Source: Streptomyces curacoi (GTDB lineage: Bacteria; Actinomycetota; Actinomycetes; Streptomycetales; Streptomycetaceae). From it: a DNA stretch of 64,000 nucleotides. The translations under genes were made by a program, and so were the position numbers. A model generated the notes under the pieces. That model did not search any database. It was given only the letters and a program-made list of their open reading frames with translations, and had not been told where the DNA came from. Shown here piece after piece: positions 7,544 to 15,923 of this stretch (positions within the stretch are counted from its first letter, which is position 1; every line of letters starts with the position of its first letter). The stretch covers positions 186,001 to 250,000 of the forward strand of contig NZ_KQ947989.1 in NCBI RefSeq assembly GCF_001513975.1, in the 5' to 3' direction.

Positions 7544-8200
7544 GTGACCATGGAAGGTGTGAAGCAGCCCCCGAGCGGCCCCCGTGCCCAGCTCAAGCGG
7601 CAGGCCATCGTCCGGGCGGCCCGCGAGCTGTTTCTGCGGGAGGGCTTCGGCGTCGGCATGGACGCCATCGCCGCCGAGGCCGGCGTGTCCAAAGTGACCG
7701 TCTACAACCACTTCGGCAGCAAGGAAGCCCTCTTCACCGCGGTCATCACCGGAGCCCTGGACGAACCCCTCGCCGCGGACGCGTCAGCCGCGCTGGAGAA
7801 GCTGGCGGAGGCCGAGGACCTGCGGGCGGCCCTCCTCTACGCGGCCCGCACCTGGGTCCGCTCGGTACGCGCCAACGACGACGTCACCGCCCTGCGCAAC
7901 CTCGTGGCCGCCGAGTCCCACCGGTTCCCGGAGCTGGGCCGGGCCTGGCGGCACCACGGACCGGAGGGCCACCACCCCGCCGTGGCGAACGCGCTGCGCA
8001 CCCTCGCGGAGCAGGGCCGGCTGGTCGTCCCCGACCTGGAGGCGGCCATCATCCAGCTCTACGCCCTGCTGGTCTTCCCCCACATGGTCTTCGCCTCCTA
8101 CGGCACCCACATCGACGACGACCTCACCGACCGGCTCATCACCCAGGGCGTCGACATGTTCCTGAGCCACTACGGCCCCCCGGACGACGTGACCTCCTAA
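7544..8200 (+). CDS. TetR-family repressor of the MFS exporter
   Basis: 218 residues. The helix-turn-helix is at residues about 14-60 (AIVRAARELFLREGFG, MDAIAAEAGVSKVTVYNHF). The C-terminal region resembles the TetR_C_7/AefR-like ligand domain (RTWVRSVRANDDVTALRNLVAAES). The GTG at 7544 lies six bases after a TAGGCT minus-10 element, so the mRNA is probably leaderless. The two 21-bp operators just upstream suggest that it represses both itself and the divergent exporter until an exported compound binds. Confidence 0.93.
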   Translation: MTMEGVKQPPSGPRAQLKRQAIVRAARELFLREGFGVGMDAIAAEAGVSKVTVYNHFGSKEALFTAVITGALDEPLAADASAALEKLAEAEDLRAALLYAARTWVRSVRANDDVTALRNLVAAESHRFPELGRAWRHHGPEGHHPAVANALRTLAEQGRLVVPDLEAAIIQLYALLVFPHMVFASYGTHIDDDLTDRLITQGVDMFLSHYGPPDDVTS

Positions 8201-8271
8201 CGCCCCGACGAGCGAGTGGACCGCGCGAGTCGAAAGCAGCCGAACATCTCTTAACGCATGCGTACCGCACG

Positions 8272-8307
8272 GTGACGGCGTGACAGGCGTGACGGATTAC
8301 TGGTGAC
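8272..8307 (+). promoter_or_regulatory. GTGAC direct repeats upstream of ramC
   Basis: GTGAC occurs four times, at 8272, 8280, 8289 and 8303, some 70-100 bp before ramC. RamR/AmfR is known to activate ramC from repeated sites in its promoter, so these are candidate RamR sites. The exact RamR consensus was not checked. Confidence 0.45.
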
Positions 8308-8375
8308 AGGCGGGACTGTCCGGTGCCCCCGAGTGGCTGGAAGGCTCGGCGTCACGCCGTCGAGGGGGTTCGCGC

Positions 8376-11132
8376 ATGGACAAGCGGTACGAGGTGTACG
8401 CGCTCGCCGACAGACACTTCTACGAGACACCGGACCGGCTGTCGGCCGGTACGGACGCCTCCCCGGCCCGAGGCGGGACCGCTCCCCTGTACGAGCCGGC
8501 CCGCCGCCCGGCACCCGACGGCTGGCACGCGGCGAGGATCGGCGACTGGCTCACGCTGACCCCGGTCGACGAGGACGGCCGGCCGCGCTCCGGACCGACC
8601 CAGGGCTGGAAGATCCACTGTTCGGCCACCCGGGAGAACGCCGAGCGGATCGCGGCGGCCGTGTGGGACTACTGCGTGCCCCGGCTCATCCCGTTCAAGT
8701 TCGTGCCGGGCCCGCACCTGCTGCACCTGCGCAACGCCAAGTACGCGGCGCGCGACAGCAGCGGCAAGTTCGTGACGATCTACCCGTCCGACGAGGAGCA
8801 ACTTCAGCTCGTCTTATGCGAGTTAGGGGAAATCCTGGCCGGCCTGGAGGGGCCGTACATCCTCACCGACCTGCGCTGGAACGACGGGCCGCTGTATGTC
8901 CGGTACGGCGCCTTCGCGCGCTCCTTCGTCGTCGACGAGCGCGGCACGCTCGTCCCGGCGGTCCGCGACGGCGAGGGCAGGCTGGTGCCGGACCGGCGGC
9001 AGCCGGCCTTCCAGGTCCCCGAGTGGGTGAGTCTGCCCGCGTTCCTCAAGCCGCAGCTCGCGGCGCGGAACACGACGACGGTCGGCGACCTGCCGTACCG
9101 CATCGAGAAGGCGCTGCACTTCTCCAACGGCGGCGGGGTCTACCAGGGCACCGACACCCGCACCGGCCGCAAGGTCGTCCTCAAGGAGGGGCGTCCGCAC
9201 GCGGGGCTCGCCGCGGACGGGGCCGACGCCATCGCCCGGCTGAAGCGGGAGAAGGACGCCCTGGAACGGCTGGCGGGCCTGGGTGTCGTGCCCGAGGTGC
9301 GGGACTGGTTCACGCTCGGCGACCACCGCTTCCTCGTCATGGACTTCGTCGAGGGCCGCCCGCTGAACTCGTTCTTCGCCGAGCGGCACCCGCTGCTCGC
9401 ACCCGATCCCGAGCCGGGCGCGGTCGCCGCGTACACGGCGTGGGCGCTGCGCGTGCACCGGGCCGTCGAGGAGGCGGTCGAGAAGGTGCACGAGCGCGGG
9501 ATCGTCTTCAACGACCTGCATGTCTTCAACATCATGGTCGCGCCCGACGAACAATCCGTGTTCCTGCTGGACTTCGAGGCGGCGGCACCGGCCGAGGAGC
9601 GGGGCCGGCAGATCGTCGCCCATCCCGGCTTCCTCGCGCCACCGGACCGTACGGGCGCCGACGTCGACCAGTACGCGCTCGCCTGTCTGCGGCTGGCGTT
9701 GTTCCTGCCGGTGACCTCGCTGCTGGTGGTGGACCGCGCCAAGGCGGCACATCTGGCCGAGGTGATCACGAGTCAGTTCCCGGATGTGCCGCGGGAGTTC
9801 CTCGACCGGGCGGTGGCGGAGATCACCCGCGACGCCGGTCCGGGCCAGGGCGCGCCGACCCGCACCGAGGGCGGCGGGGCGGGCCGGCCCGGGCTTCCTC
9901 ACTCCGTGGCGATGTCGTCGTTCGCCTCGCTCGCGGAGCCGGGCGACTGGCCGTACAGCCGTGACTCCATGGTCAAGGCGATCCTCGCCTCGGCCACGCC
10001 CGAACGCGACGACCGCCTGTTCCCTGGCGACGTGGCGCAGTTCTCGGACGGCGGCGGGCTGGGGCTCGCGTACGGCGCCGCGGGCGTCCTCTACGCGCTC
10101 GCCGAGACCGGGGCCGAGCGGTACGACGAGGGCGAGCGCTGGCTGCTCGACCACACCGACCCGGTACCGCTCGGAACCCCGCTGGGCCTCTACGACGGAC
10201 TCGCGGGCGTCGCGTACGTCCTGGACCGGCTCGGGCACCGGCAGCGGGCGCTGGACCTGGTCGAGCAGATCCTGAGCGAGAAGTGGCAGAAGCTGTCCTC
10301 CGACCTGCACGGCGGACTGGCCGGGCTCGGGCTCGTCCTGGGACACCTGGCGGGCACGACCGGCGAGACCGGGCTGCGCGAACAGGCGGCCGAGACCACG
10401 CGCCTGCTCGTCCGGCGGCTCGCCGAGCCCCGGCCCGAGGCGCCCCGCCGCCGCGCCGGACTTCTCCGGGGAGCGAGCGGGCCCGCGCTCTTCCTCCTGC
10501 GGCAGTACGAGGCGACCGGCGACCCCGCCCTGCTGGACGCGGCGGGAGAGGCGCTGCGGCAGGACCTGGAGTGCTGTGTCGTGCAGGCGGACGGCGCTCT
10601 CGCGGTCGACGAGGGGTGGCGCACCATGCCGTACCTCGGGGACGGCAGCGTGGGCGTCGGGATGGTGATCGACGACTACCTGGCGCTCCGGGATCCCAGC
10701 GCGTCCCACGCCCTCGATCCCGCGCTCGGCCCTACTCTCGATCCCGCCTTCGAAACCGCCTTCGATCCCGCCTTCGATCCCGCCTTCGAACAGGCCCGCG
10801 CCGGCATCCTCACCGCCGCCACCTACCGCTTCTACGCGCAGGCCGGGCTCTTCCAGGGCCGCGCCGGAATGATCCTGCACCTCGGCCGCACGGGTGCGCC
10901 CCGGGCGCGGCTCGCCGAACAGATCGCGGGACTCGGCTGGTACGCCATGCCGTACCAGGGCCAACTGGCCTTCCCCGGCCACCACATGATGCGGCTCTCC
11001 ATGGACCTCGGTACCGGAACGGCCGGTTGCCTGCTGGCGCTCGGCGCGACCCTCGCCGCCGAAGACTCCACCGCGGCCCAGCTGCCGTTCCTGCCGCCGC
11101 CCCGACGGCGGCCCACAGACGCGGCTCCGTGA
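8376..11132 (+). CDS. ramC: class III lanthipeptide synthetase RamC/AmfT
   Basis: 918 residues that dehydrate and cyclise the RamS precursor. The order is an N-terminal lyase domain (about 1-230), a Ser/Thr-kinase-like domain (about 240-500) and a cyclase-like domain (about 540-918). Kinase landmarks are Lys270 (VVLKEG), the catalytic loop FNDLHVFN with Asp380, and LDFE with Asp399. The cyclase half has the LanC-like toroid repeats (GGLGLAYGAAGVLYAL, DLHGGLAGLG) but lacks the Cys-Cys-His zinc ligands, as expected for class III enzymes. GAGGGGG lies seven bases before the ATG. A 12-bp tandem repeat inserts an Asp-Pro-Ala-Phe run at residues 789-804. Confidence 0.95.
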   Translation: MDKRYEVYALADRHFYETPDRLSAGTDASPARGGTAPLYEPARRPAPDGWHAARIGDWLTLTPVDEDGRPRSGPTQGWKIHCSATRENAERIAAAVWDYCVPRLIPFKFVPGPHLLHLRNAKYAARDSSGKFVTIYPSDEEQLQLVLCELGEILAGLEGPYILTDLRWNDGPLYVRYGAFARSFVVDERGTLVPAVRDGEGRLVPDRRQPAFQVPEWVSLPAFLKPQLAARNTTTVGDLPYRIEKALHFSNGGGVYQGTDTRTGRKVVLKEGRPHAGLAADGADAIARLKREKDALERLAGLGVVPEVRDWFTLGDHRFLVMDFVEGRPLNSFFAERHPLLAPDPEPGAVAAYTAWALRVHRAVEEAVEKVHERGIVFNDLHVFNIMVAPDEQSVFLLDFEAAAPAEERGRQIVAHPGFLAPPDRTGADVDQYALACLRLALFLPVTSLLVVDRAKAAHLAEVITSQFPDVPREFLDRAVAEITRDAGPGQGAPTRTEGGGAGRPGLPHSVAMSSFASLAEPGDWPYSRDSMVKAILASATPERDDRLFPGDVAQFSDGGGLGLAYGAAGVLYALAETGAERYDEGERWLLDHTDPVPLGTPLGLYDGLAGVAYVLDRLGHRQRALDLVEQILSEKWQKLSSDLHGGLAGLGLVLGHLAGTTGETGLREQAAETTRLLVRRLAEPRPEAPRRRAGLLRGASGPALFLLRQYEATGDPALLDAAGEALRQDLECCVVQADGALAVDEGWRTMPYLGDGSVGVGMVIDDYLALRDPSASHALDPALGPTLDPAFETAFDPAFDPAFEQARAGILTAATYRFYAQAGLFQGRAGMILHLGRTGAPRARLAEQIAGLGWYAMPYQGQLAFPGHHMMRLSMDLGTGTAGCLLALGATLAAEDSTAAQLPFLPPPRRRPTDAAP
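10740..10787 (+). repeat. 12-bp coding tandem repeat within ramC
   Basis: Four units of GATCCCGCCTTC (one degenerate, GAAACCGCCTTC) code for DPAF, ETAF, DPAF, DPAF. More diverged copies precede it from about 10712. It is in frame, sits within the cyclase-like domain and is probably a surface loop. Confidence 0.85.
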
Positions 11133-11142
11133 CCTGACGGAG
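11125..11142 (+). other. hairpin at the ramC/ramS junction
   Basis: CTCCGT and ACGGAG pair around a six-base loop that contains the end of the ramC stop codon. It may adjust the ratio of ramC to ramS mRNA. No T tract follows. Confidence 0.3.
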
Positions 11143-11192
11143 TCGTGACGCAACACTCCCGTCCCCATTGAAGGATCAAGAAGGGAATCGAC

Positions 11193-11303
11193 ATGGCACT
11201 GCTCGACCTGCAGACGATGGAAGCCGACGAGCTGACGGGCGCCCCCAGCTCCCTCAGCGTGCTGTCCTGCGTCAGTGCGGCAAGCATCACCCTCTGCCTC
11301 TGA
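11193..11303 (+). CDS. ramS: AmfS/SapB-type lanthipeptide precursor
   Basis: A 36-residue precursor with AAGGGA six bases before the ATG. The leader begins MALLDLQTME, carrying the conserved Leu-x-Leu-Gln-type recognition motif of SapB/AmfS leaders. The core begins about residue 15 (TG) and holds two Ser-x2-Ser-x3-Cys ring motifs: Ser19/Ser22/Cys26 and Ser28/Ser31/Cys35. Only Val27 separates the rings, as I recall for S. griseus AmfS, while SapB has two residues there. The product is a surface-active peptide that helps aerial hyphae leave the aqueous surface. It lies between ramC and the exporter genes and is followed by an attenuator-like hairpin. Confidence 0.95.
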   Translation: MALLDLQTMEADELTGAPSSLSVLSCVSAASITLCL

Positions 11304-11338
11304 GCGACTTCGTCGTATCGAGGCTCACGGCCCCGGAC

Positions 11339-11363
11339 GGTCCCTCCCGTACCGGGAGGGGCC
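11339..11363 (+). terminator. attenuator-type hairpin after ramS
   Basis: GGTCCCTCCCG and CGGGAGGGGCC form an 11-bp stem (one G-U pair) with a three-base loop, 36 bp after the ramS stop and 41 bp before ramA. There is no T tract. It could act as a partial terminator or 3' stabiliser giving more ramS than ramA/B mRNA. Confidence 0.6.
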
Positions 11364-11403
11364 GCTCGGGGCCTTCCCGCATGCGTGACCGATGCGAGGT
11401 GGC

Positions 11404-13146
11404 ATGACCACGCCTGTTCCGGCGGACTGCGCCCCCGCGCTGCTGCGCGCGGCCACCCGCCACAGCGGCGCCCGCTGTGCGGCCCTGGCCCTGGCCGCCC
11501 TGGCCGCCACGGGCGCGAACCTCCTGCTGCCCGCAGCACTCGGGCGCGCCCTCGACCTGCTGCTGGCCGGCGCCGCGGACGCGACACGCTGGGTGCTGTG
11601 GTGTGCCGCTCTCGTGCTGCTGCTCGCCGTCCTGGACGCGTTCGACACCGTGCTCGACGGCACCACGACCGCCCGGACCACGGCGTGGCTGCGCAGGCGG
11701 CTGACGGGCCATGTGCTGGCGGTGGGGCCGCGCGCGGTGGGCCGCTTCGGTTCCGGGGATCTGGTGGCGCGGATCGTCGGCATCGCGGCGCAGGCCGGGA
11801 CGGCGCCCGCCACCCTGGCCGCCCTGTTCGCGGGGCTGGCCGGTCCGGTCGGCGCGGTGGTGGCGCTCGGGCTGATCAGCCCCTGGCCGGCCGCGGTGCT
11901 CCTCGGCGGGGCGCCGGTGCTGGCCCTGTCACTGCGGGTCCTCGCCCGGGACTCCTCGGGGTGCGCGGAGCGCTACCAGCAGGTCCAGGGGCGGATGGCG
12001 AGTGCCCTGTCCGAGGCGATCGAAGGCCACCGTACGATCGCCGCCGCCGGGACGGCGGACCGGACGGTGGCGCGCATCCTGCGTCCGCTGCCCGAACTCT
12101 CCCGCGCGGGTCACCGCATGTGGCGGGTCCAGGGCCGCGCCGCCGCACAGGCGGCCGCCGTGGCACCGCTGCTCCAGGTGGGAGTGCTGGCGGTGGCGGG
12201 CTTCCTGCTCGCCCGACAGCGCCTGACCGTGGGCGAGTTGCTCGCCGCCTCCCGGTACGCCGTGCTGGCCGCGGGCATCGGCGTACTGGTCGGGCAGCTG
12301 TCCGGCCTGGTGCAGGCGCGGACGGCGGCCCGACGTCTCGACGAGGTCCTGGCCGAACCCGCCGCCTCCTACGGCGTACGCCATCTCCCGCCCGGGGATG
12401 GAGAGTTGGAGCTGCGCGGCATCACCGTCCGGCGCGGCGGGCGCACGGTACTGGACGGCGTCGACCTCGTCGTTCCGGCGGGGACCACACTGGCCGTGGT
12501 CGGCCGCTCAGGGACGGGCAAGTCGCTGCTCGCCGCCGTCGCCGGCCGGCTGACGGACCCGGACGAGGGTGAAGTACGGCTCGACGGAGTCCCCCTGACC
12601 GAGCTGGACCGCGGCGCACTGCGCCGGGCGATCGCCTACGCCTTCGAACGCCCCGCGCTGCTCGGCGAGTCGGTCGAGGACACGATCGCCTTCGGTGTCC
12701 CCCGCCCCGACCGGGCCCGCGTCCGTGAGGCCGCTCTGGCCGCCCGCGCCGACGCGTTCGTCCGCCGTCTCCCCGACGGGTACGCCACCCCCGTCGCCGA
12801 TGCCCCCCTGTCGGGCGGCGAGGCCCAACGGCTCGGCCTCGCCCGGGCGTTCGCCCGCGACAGCCGGGTCCTCATTCTCGACGACGCCCTGTCCAGCCTC
12901 GACACGATCACCGAGCAGCACATCACCGAGGCCCTCCTCCACCACACCGCGAGCCGCACCCGTCTGCTGGTCGCCCACCGCGCCTCGACGGCGTCCCGCG
13001 CGGACGCCGTGGCGTGGCTGGACGGAGGCCAGGTGCGGGCGGTGGGCCCGCACTCCGAGCTGTGGCAACTGGCGGGCTACCGCGAGGTGTTCGGGGCGCG
13101 CCCCGAGGGCGTTGCCCGAGCACGGTCGTACGGCGGAGGGGGCTGA
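11404..13146 (+). CDS. ramA: ABC exporter subunit RamA (AmfB-like), permease-ATPase
   Basis: 580 residues with an N-terminal six-helix membrane domain (about 1-320) and a C-terminal ATPase domain. Walker A is GRSGTGKS and the signature is LSGGEAQRLGLARAF. Walker B reads VLILDDALSSLD: the catalytic Glu position after Walker B is Asp, so this ATP site is probably degenerate. It should pair with RamB to export the processed lanthipeptide. I chose the ATG at 11404 because GAGGTGGC precedes it; the in-frame ATG at 11392 adds only four residues. The stop overlaps the ramB start (TGATG), so the two are translationally coupled. Confidence 0.93.
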   Translation: MTTPVPADCAPALLRAATRHSGARCAALALAALAATGANLLLPAALGRALDLLLAGAADATRWVLWCAALVLLLAVLDAFDTVLDGTTTARTTAWLRRRLTGHVLAVGPRAVGRFGSGDLVARIVGIAAQAGTAPATLAALFAGLAGPVGAVVALGLISPWPAAVLLGGAPVLALSLRVLARDSSGCAERYQQVQGRMASALSEAIEGHRTIAAAGTADRTVARILRPLPELSRAGHRMWRVQGRAAAQAAAVAPLLQVGVLAVAGFLLARQRLTVGELLAASRYAVLAAGIGVLVGQLSGLVQARTAARRLDEVLAEPAASYGVRHLPPGDGELELRGITVRRGGRTVLDGVDLVVPAGTTLAVVGRSGTGKSLLAAVAGRLTDPDEGEVRLDGVPLTELDRGALRRAIAYAFERPALLGESVEDTIAFGVPRPDRARVREAALAARADAFVRRLPDGYATPVADAPLSGGEAQRLGLARAFARDSRVLILDDALSSLDTITEQHITEALLHHTASRTRLLVAHRASTASRADAVAWLDGGQVRAVGPHSELWQLAGYREVFGARPEGVARARSYGGGG

Positions 13147-15128
13147 TGCGCGGGTCCGGTGTGCACCGACGAGGGCTGCGGTTCGTGCGGCGGCGGTGGC
13201 GGGTCGTCGTACGCCTCGTCCTGTGGTCGGCGCTGGAGACCGCGCAGGCCTTTCTCCTGGGGTACGCCCTGGCCCGCGCCCTCGACGACGGGTTCCTGGC
13301 CGGCCGCACCGACGTCGGGCTCGGCTGGCTCGGGGCGGGGGCGGGCGCCGTGCTCGTGGGGGCGTACGGGACGGGCCGGGTCTACGCGGGTGTCGCCGGG
13401 CTGGTCGAGCCGTTGCGGGACCGGCTGGTGCGCGGGGTGGTCGAGCGGGGGGTGCGGGAGGCGGACGGCGGGGCGCTGTCGGGGTTCACCCAGCAGGTGG
13501 AGATCGCCCGGGACACCTTCGCGGGGCTGGTGTTGGTCTCCCGCTCGTTCGTGTTCACCGCCGCCGGGGCGCTGATCGGACTGTTCTCGCTCGCGCCGCC
13601 GCTGCTGCTCGTGGTCGCTCCGCCGCTCGCCGCCGGGGTGGCTCTGTTCGCGGCGGCCCTGCGGCCACTGGCCCGCAGGCAGGAGCGGTTCCTCGTCGCG
13701 GACGAGGCCCTCGCCGCCCACCTGGACACCGTCTGCCCGGGGTTGCGGGACATCACGGCGGGCGGCGCGGAGGAGCGGATCGCCACGGCGACGGACGCCC
13801 GCGTGGATGCCGAGTTCCGAGCGGCGCGCTCGCTGGCCCGTTGGAGCGTCCTGCGGGTGGCCTCTCTCGCGATCGGCGGACAGTTCCCGATCGTGCTGCT
13901 CCTCGCCACCGCGCCCTGGCTCCTGGACCACGGGGTCACTCCGGGCGCCCTCGTCGGTGCCCTCGCCTACGTCACCCAGTCCCTGCTGCCCGCGCTGCAG
14001 AACCTGGTGCACGGCCTGGGCGCGAGCGGCTCGCGACTCGCAGTCGTACTGCGGCGACTGGCACCGCCCGAGGAGGGGGGCGAGACGAAGGCGGCAGCAC
14101 CGGAGGTGCCGGGCGGCACGGAGAAAGCAGCATCCGAGGCGCCCGGCGACACGGTGAAGGCAGCATCCGAGGAGCTGGGCGGCACAAAGGCGACAGGACC
14201 CGAGGATCGGCACGGCTCAAAAGCGACGGCGCCCTCCTCCGCCACCCCCGACGCCCTCACCCTCACCTCCCTCACTTTCGCCTATGGCCCCACCAGCGCT
14301 CCCGTCATCGAGGACCTCACCGTCCGCGTCGCCCAGGGCACCCACCTCGCCGTCGTGGGCCCCAGCGGCATCGGCAAGTCCACCCTCACCGCTGTCGTCG
14401 CGGGCCTCCTGGACCCCCGGCACGGCACGGTCCACTTGTGTGGGCACCCGGTACCCGGCGACACAGCCCGGGCACACCGGGTCCTCATTCCGCAGGAGGC
14501 GTACGTCTTCAGGGGATCCCTGGCCGAGAACGTCGGCGATCTGCGGCCGAAACCCATACCGGAACGCGAACTTCGCGCCGCCGCGGACGCCGTGGGACTC
14601 ACCGCTCTGATGGAACGGCTCGGCGGCCCCGAGGCCGAGGTCGACCCGGGCGCGCTGTCCGCCGGGGAGCGGCAGCTCATCGCGCTGACCCGGGCGTATC
14701 TGTCGTACGCGCCCGTCGTCCTGCTCGACGAGGCGACCTGTCACCTCGACGCGGAGGCGGAGGAGCGCGCGGAGCGTGCCTTCGTCGAGCGCCCCGGCAC
14801 CACCCTGGTCGTGGTCGCCCACCGGGTCGGCTCGGCGCGGCGGGCGGACCGGGTGCTGGTCATGGACGGCCGGCGCGTTGCGTACGGGCACCACGACGAC
14901 CTGCTGGAACGCTCACCGCTCTACCGCGAACTGGTCCTCGGCACCCGGGAGCCCGCCGGGCAGCAGCCGCTACAGCCAGCCCTCCCCCTGCGAGATACGG
15001 ATGGCGTCGATTCTGTTGCGGGCGCCGGTCTTGCGGGTGATGGCCGCCATGTAGTTGCGCACGGTCCCGTGGGACAGGTGCAGGCTCCCGGCGATCTCCG
15101 CCACCGACGCACCCTCGGCGGCCAGTGA
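13146..15128 (+). CDS. ramB: ABC exporter subunit RamB (AmfA-like), permease-ATPase
   Basis: A membrane domain (about 1-300) and an ATPase domain with Walker A GPSGIGKS, signature LSAGERQL and Walker B VVLLDEA, which keeps the catalytic Glu that RamA lacks. Together they would form a heterodimeric exporter with one active site. Two oddities stand out. A 33-bp tandem repeat fills the linker between the domains. The frame also has no stop where relatives should end (near HDDLLERSPLYRELVLG); it runs on to 15128, overlapping the 3' end of ramR on the other strand by 159 bp. The last 45 or so residues are therefore antisense of the RamR DNA-binding domain and may be a recent extension. Confidence 0.9.
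   Translation: MRGSGVHRRGLRFVRRRWRVVVRLVLWSALETAQAFLLGYALARALDDGFLAGRTDVGLGWLGAGAGAVLVGAYGTGRVYAGVAGLVEPLRDRLVRGVVERGVREADGGALSGFTQQVEIARDTFAGLVLVSRSFVFTAAGALIGLFSLAPPLLLVVAPPLAAGVALFAAALRPLARRQERFLVADEALAAHLDTVCPGLRDITAGGAEERIATATDARVDAEFRAARSLARWSVLRVASLAIGGQFPIVLLLATAPWLLDHGVTPGALVGALAYVTQSLLPALQNLVHGLGASGSRLAVVLRRLAPPEEGGETKAAAPEVPGGTEKAASEAPGDTVKAASEELGGTKATGPEDRHGSKATAPSSATPDALTLTSLTFAYGPTSAPVIEDLTVRVAQGTHLAVVGPSGIGKSTLTAVVAGLLDPRHGTVHLCGHPVPGDTARAHRVLIPQEAYVFRGSLAENVGDLRPKPIPERELRAAADAVGLTALMERLGGPEAEVDPGALSAGERQLIALTRAYLSYAPVVLLDEATCHLDAEAEERAERAFVERPGTTLVVVAHRVGSARRADRVLVMDGRRVAYGHHDDLLERSPLYRELVLGTREPAGQQPLQPALPLRDTDGVDSVAGAGLAGDGRHVVAHGPVGQVQAPGDLRHRRTLGGQ
14079..14210 (+). repeat. 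33-bp coding tandem repeat in the ramB interdomain linker
   Basis: Four degenerate 33-bp units, each encoding an 11-residue unit rich in Lys, Ala, Ser, Glu and Gly (for example GTEKAASEAPG, DTVKAASEELG). They lie between the permease and ATPase domains. Confidence 0.8.
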
Positions 15129-15578
15129 CAGCACGCTCAACTCACGTCTGGTCAGCGGCATCTGGGCGGCCTTGAGAAAGCCGAAGCCCAGGGAGTCGTC
15201 GACAAAACGTTTTCCCTGGGCGACCTCGCGTATCGCGGACACCAGCCGCTCGGGCGCGCCCTCCTTGTCCACAAAGCCCAGGGCCCCGGCCTCCGCCGCC
15301 CGTTTCAGCAGTCCCGGCCTGCTCGCCTGGGCCAGCACCAGTAATCGCGGCGCGGGGCCGGCCGCGCCGCGCACGCACAGGTCGGCGACGGGTGGGATGC
15401 CGTACGCGTCCGCGCAGTCCAGGTCGGCCGCGCAGACGTCGGGCCGGATCGACCTGACCCGCTTGCCAGCGCCGCGCCACGAGCAGTCGTCCACCTTCAA
15501 CTCCGGTTCCCCGCGGAGCCACTCCGCCAGGACCGACCGCACCAGACACGCGTCGTGCACGAGAAGTACCCGGATCAC
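14970..15578 (-). CDS. ramR: RamR/AmfR orphan response regulator
   Basis: 202 residues: a receiver-like domain and a C-terminal LuxR-type helix-turn-helix (LTRRELSVLSLAAEGASVAEIAGSL, then VRNYMAAITRKTG). It activates the ram operon during aerial development. The receiver is atypical. The acidic pair near the N-terminus is reduced to His8-Asp9, the phosphorylation-site equivalent is Asp52 (AADLD), the switch Thr is missing (LVLAQAS), and the Lys is kept (FVDKEG). No kinase gene is adjacent, which fits RamR known as an orphan regulator. I chose the GTG at 15578 because GGAGGGGG lies just upstream; this gives VIRVLLVHD. Confidence 0.93.
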   Translation of the reverse strand: MIRVLLVHDACLVRSVLAEWLRGEPELKVDDCSWRGAGKRVRSIRPDVCAADLDCADAYGIPPVADLCVRGAAGPAPRLLVLAQASRPGLLKRAAEAGALGFVDKEGAPERLVSAIREVAQGKRFVDDSLGFGFLKAAQMPLTRRELSVLSLAAEGASVAEIAGSLHLSHGTVRNYMAAITRKTGARNRIDAIRISQGEGWL

Positions 15579-15923
15579 ATCGCCCCCTCCAGCCTCACGT
15601 TTGCCGGTTGCTCCGTCTTCGCGCGTGCCCATTGTTCGCGGCTGCCACCGCCACCGGCCGCGAAGATCCGGCCAACGGGGTGCGCGGGGGCGCACAGCAG
15701 CGCCCGAGCGCAACCGAACGCCCCAACTGAGGGGGCATGTCTTCGGGCGGAGGGGGTACCGAGGACGACTCACAGACGGTGAGCAAAACGAGAATTTATG
15801 AACACAAAGAGCAAAAATCCTGCACCTGTTGAAGCTTCCGAACTTCGCTTAGGCTGTCCGCCGTTTCGTGAAGCCGCGCACGGCGCGCGGGCGGGGGGAC
15901 CCGCACGGACGATTGGGTAGTCA
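15579..15923. other. 345-bp ramR/DUF475 divergent region with an AT-rich patch
   Basis: No convincing gene. About 15780-15850 is strikingly AT-rich for this chromosome, with GAATTTATGAACACAAAGAG and then AAAAAT. It is followed by TTGAAG (15829-15834) and TAGGCT (15850-15855), separated by 15 bp, a possible promoter for the DUF475 gene. The AT-rich patch is a plausible binding target for AdpA, Lsr2 or another developmental regulator acting on ramR. Confidence 0.45.

Noticed and set aside
11168..11407. 79-codon frame overlapping ramS
   Set aside because: It is out of phase with the AmfS motifs; ramS itself is short but unmistakable.
12695..15040. Long plus-strand frame in another phase through ramA and ramB
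   Set aside because: It is out of phase with the Walker and signature motifs of both transporters.
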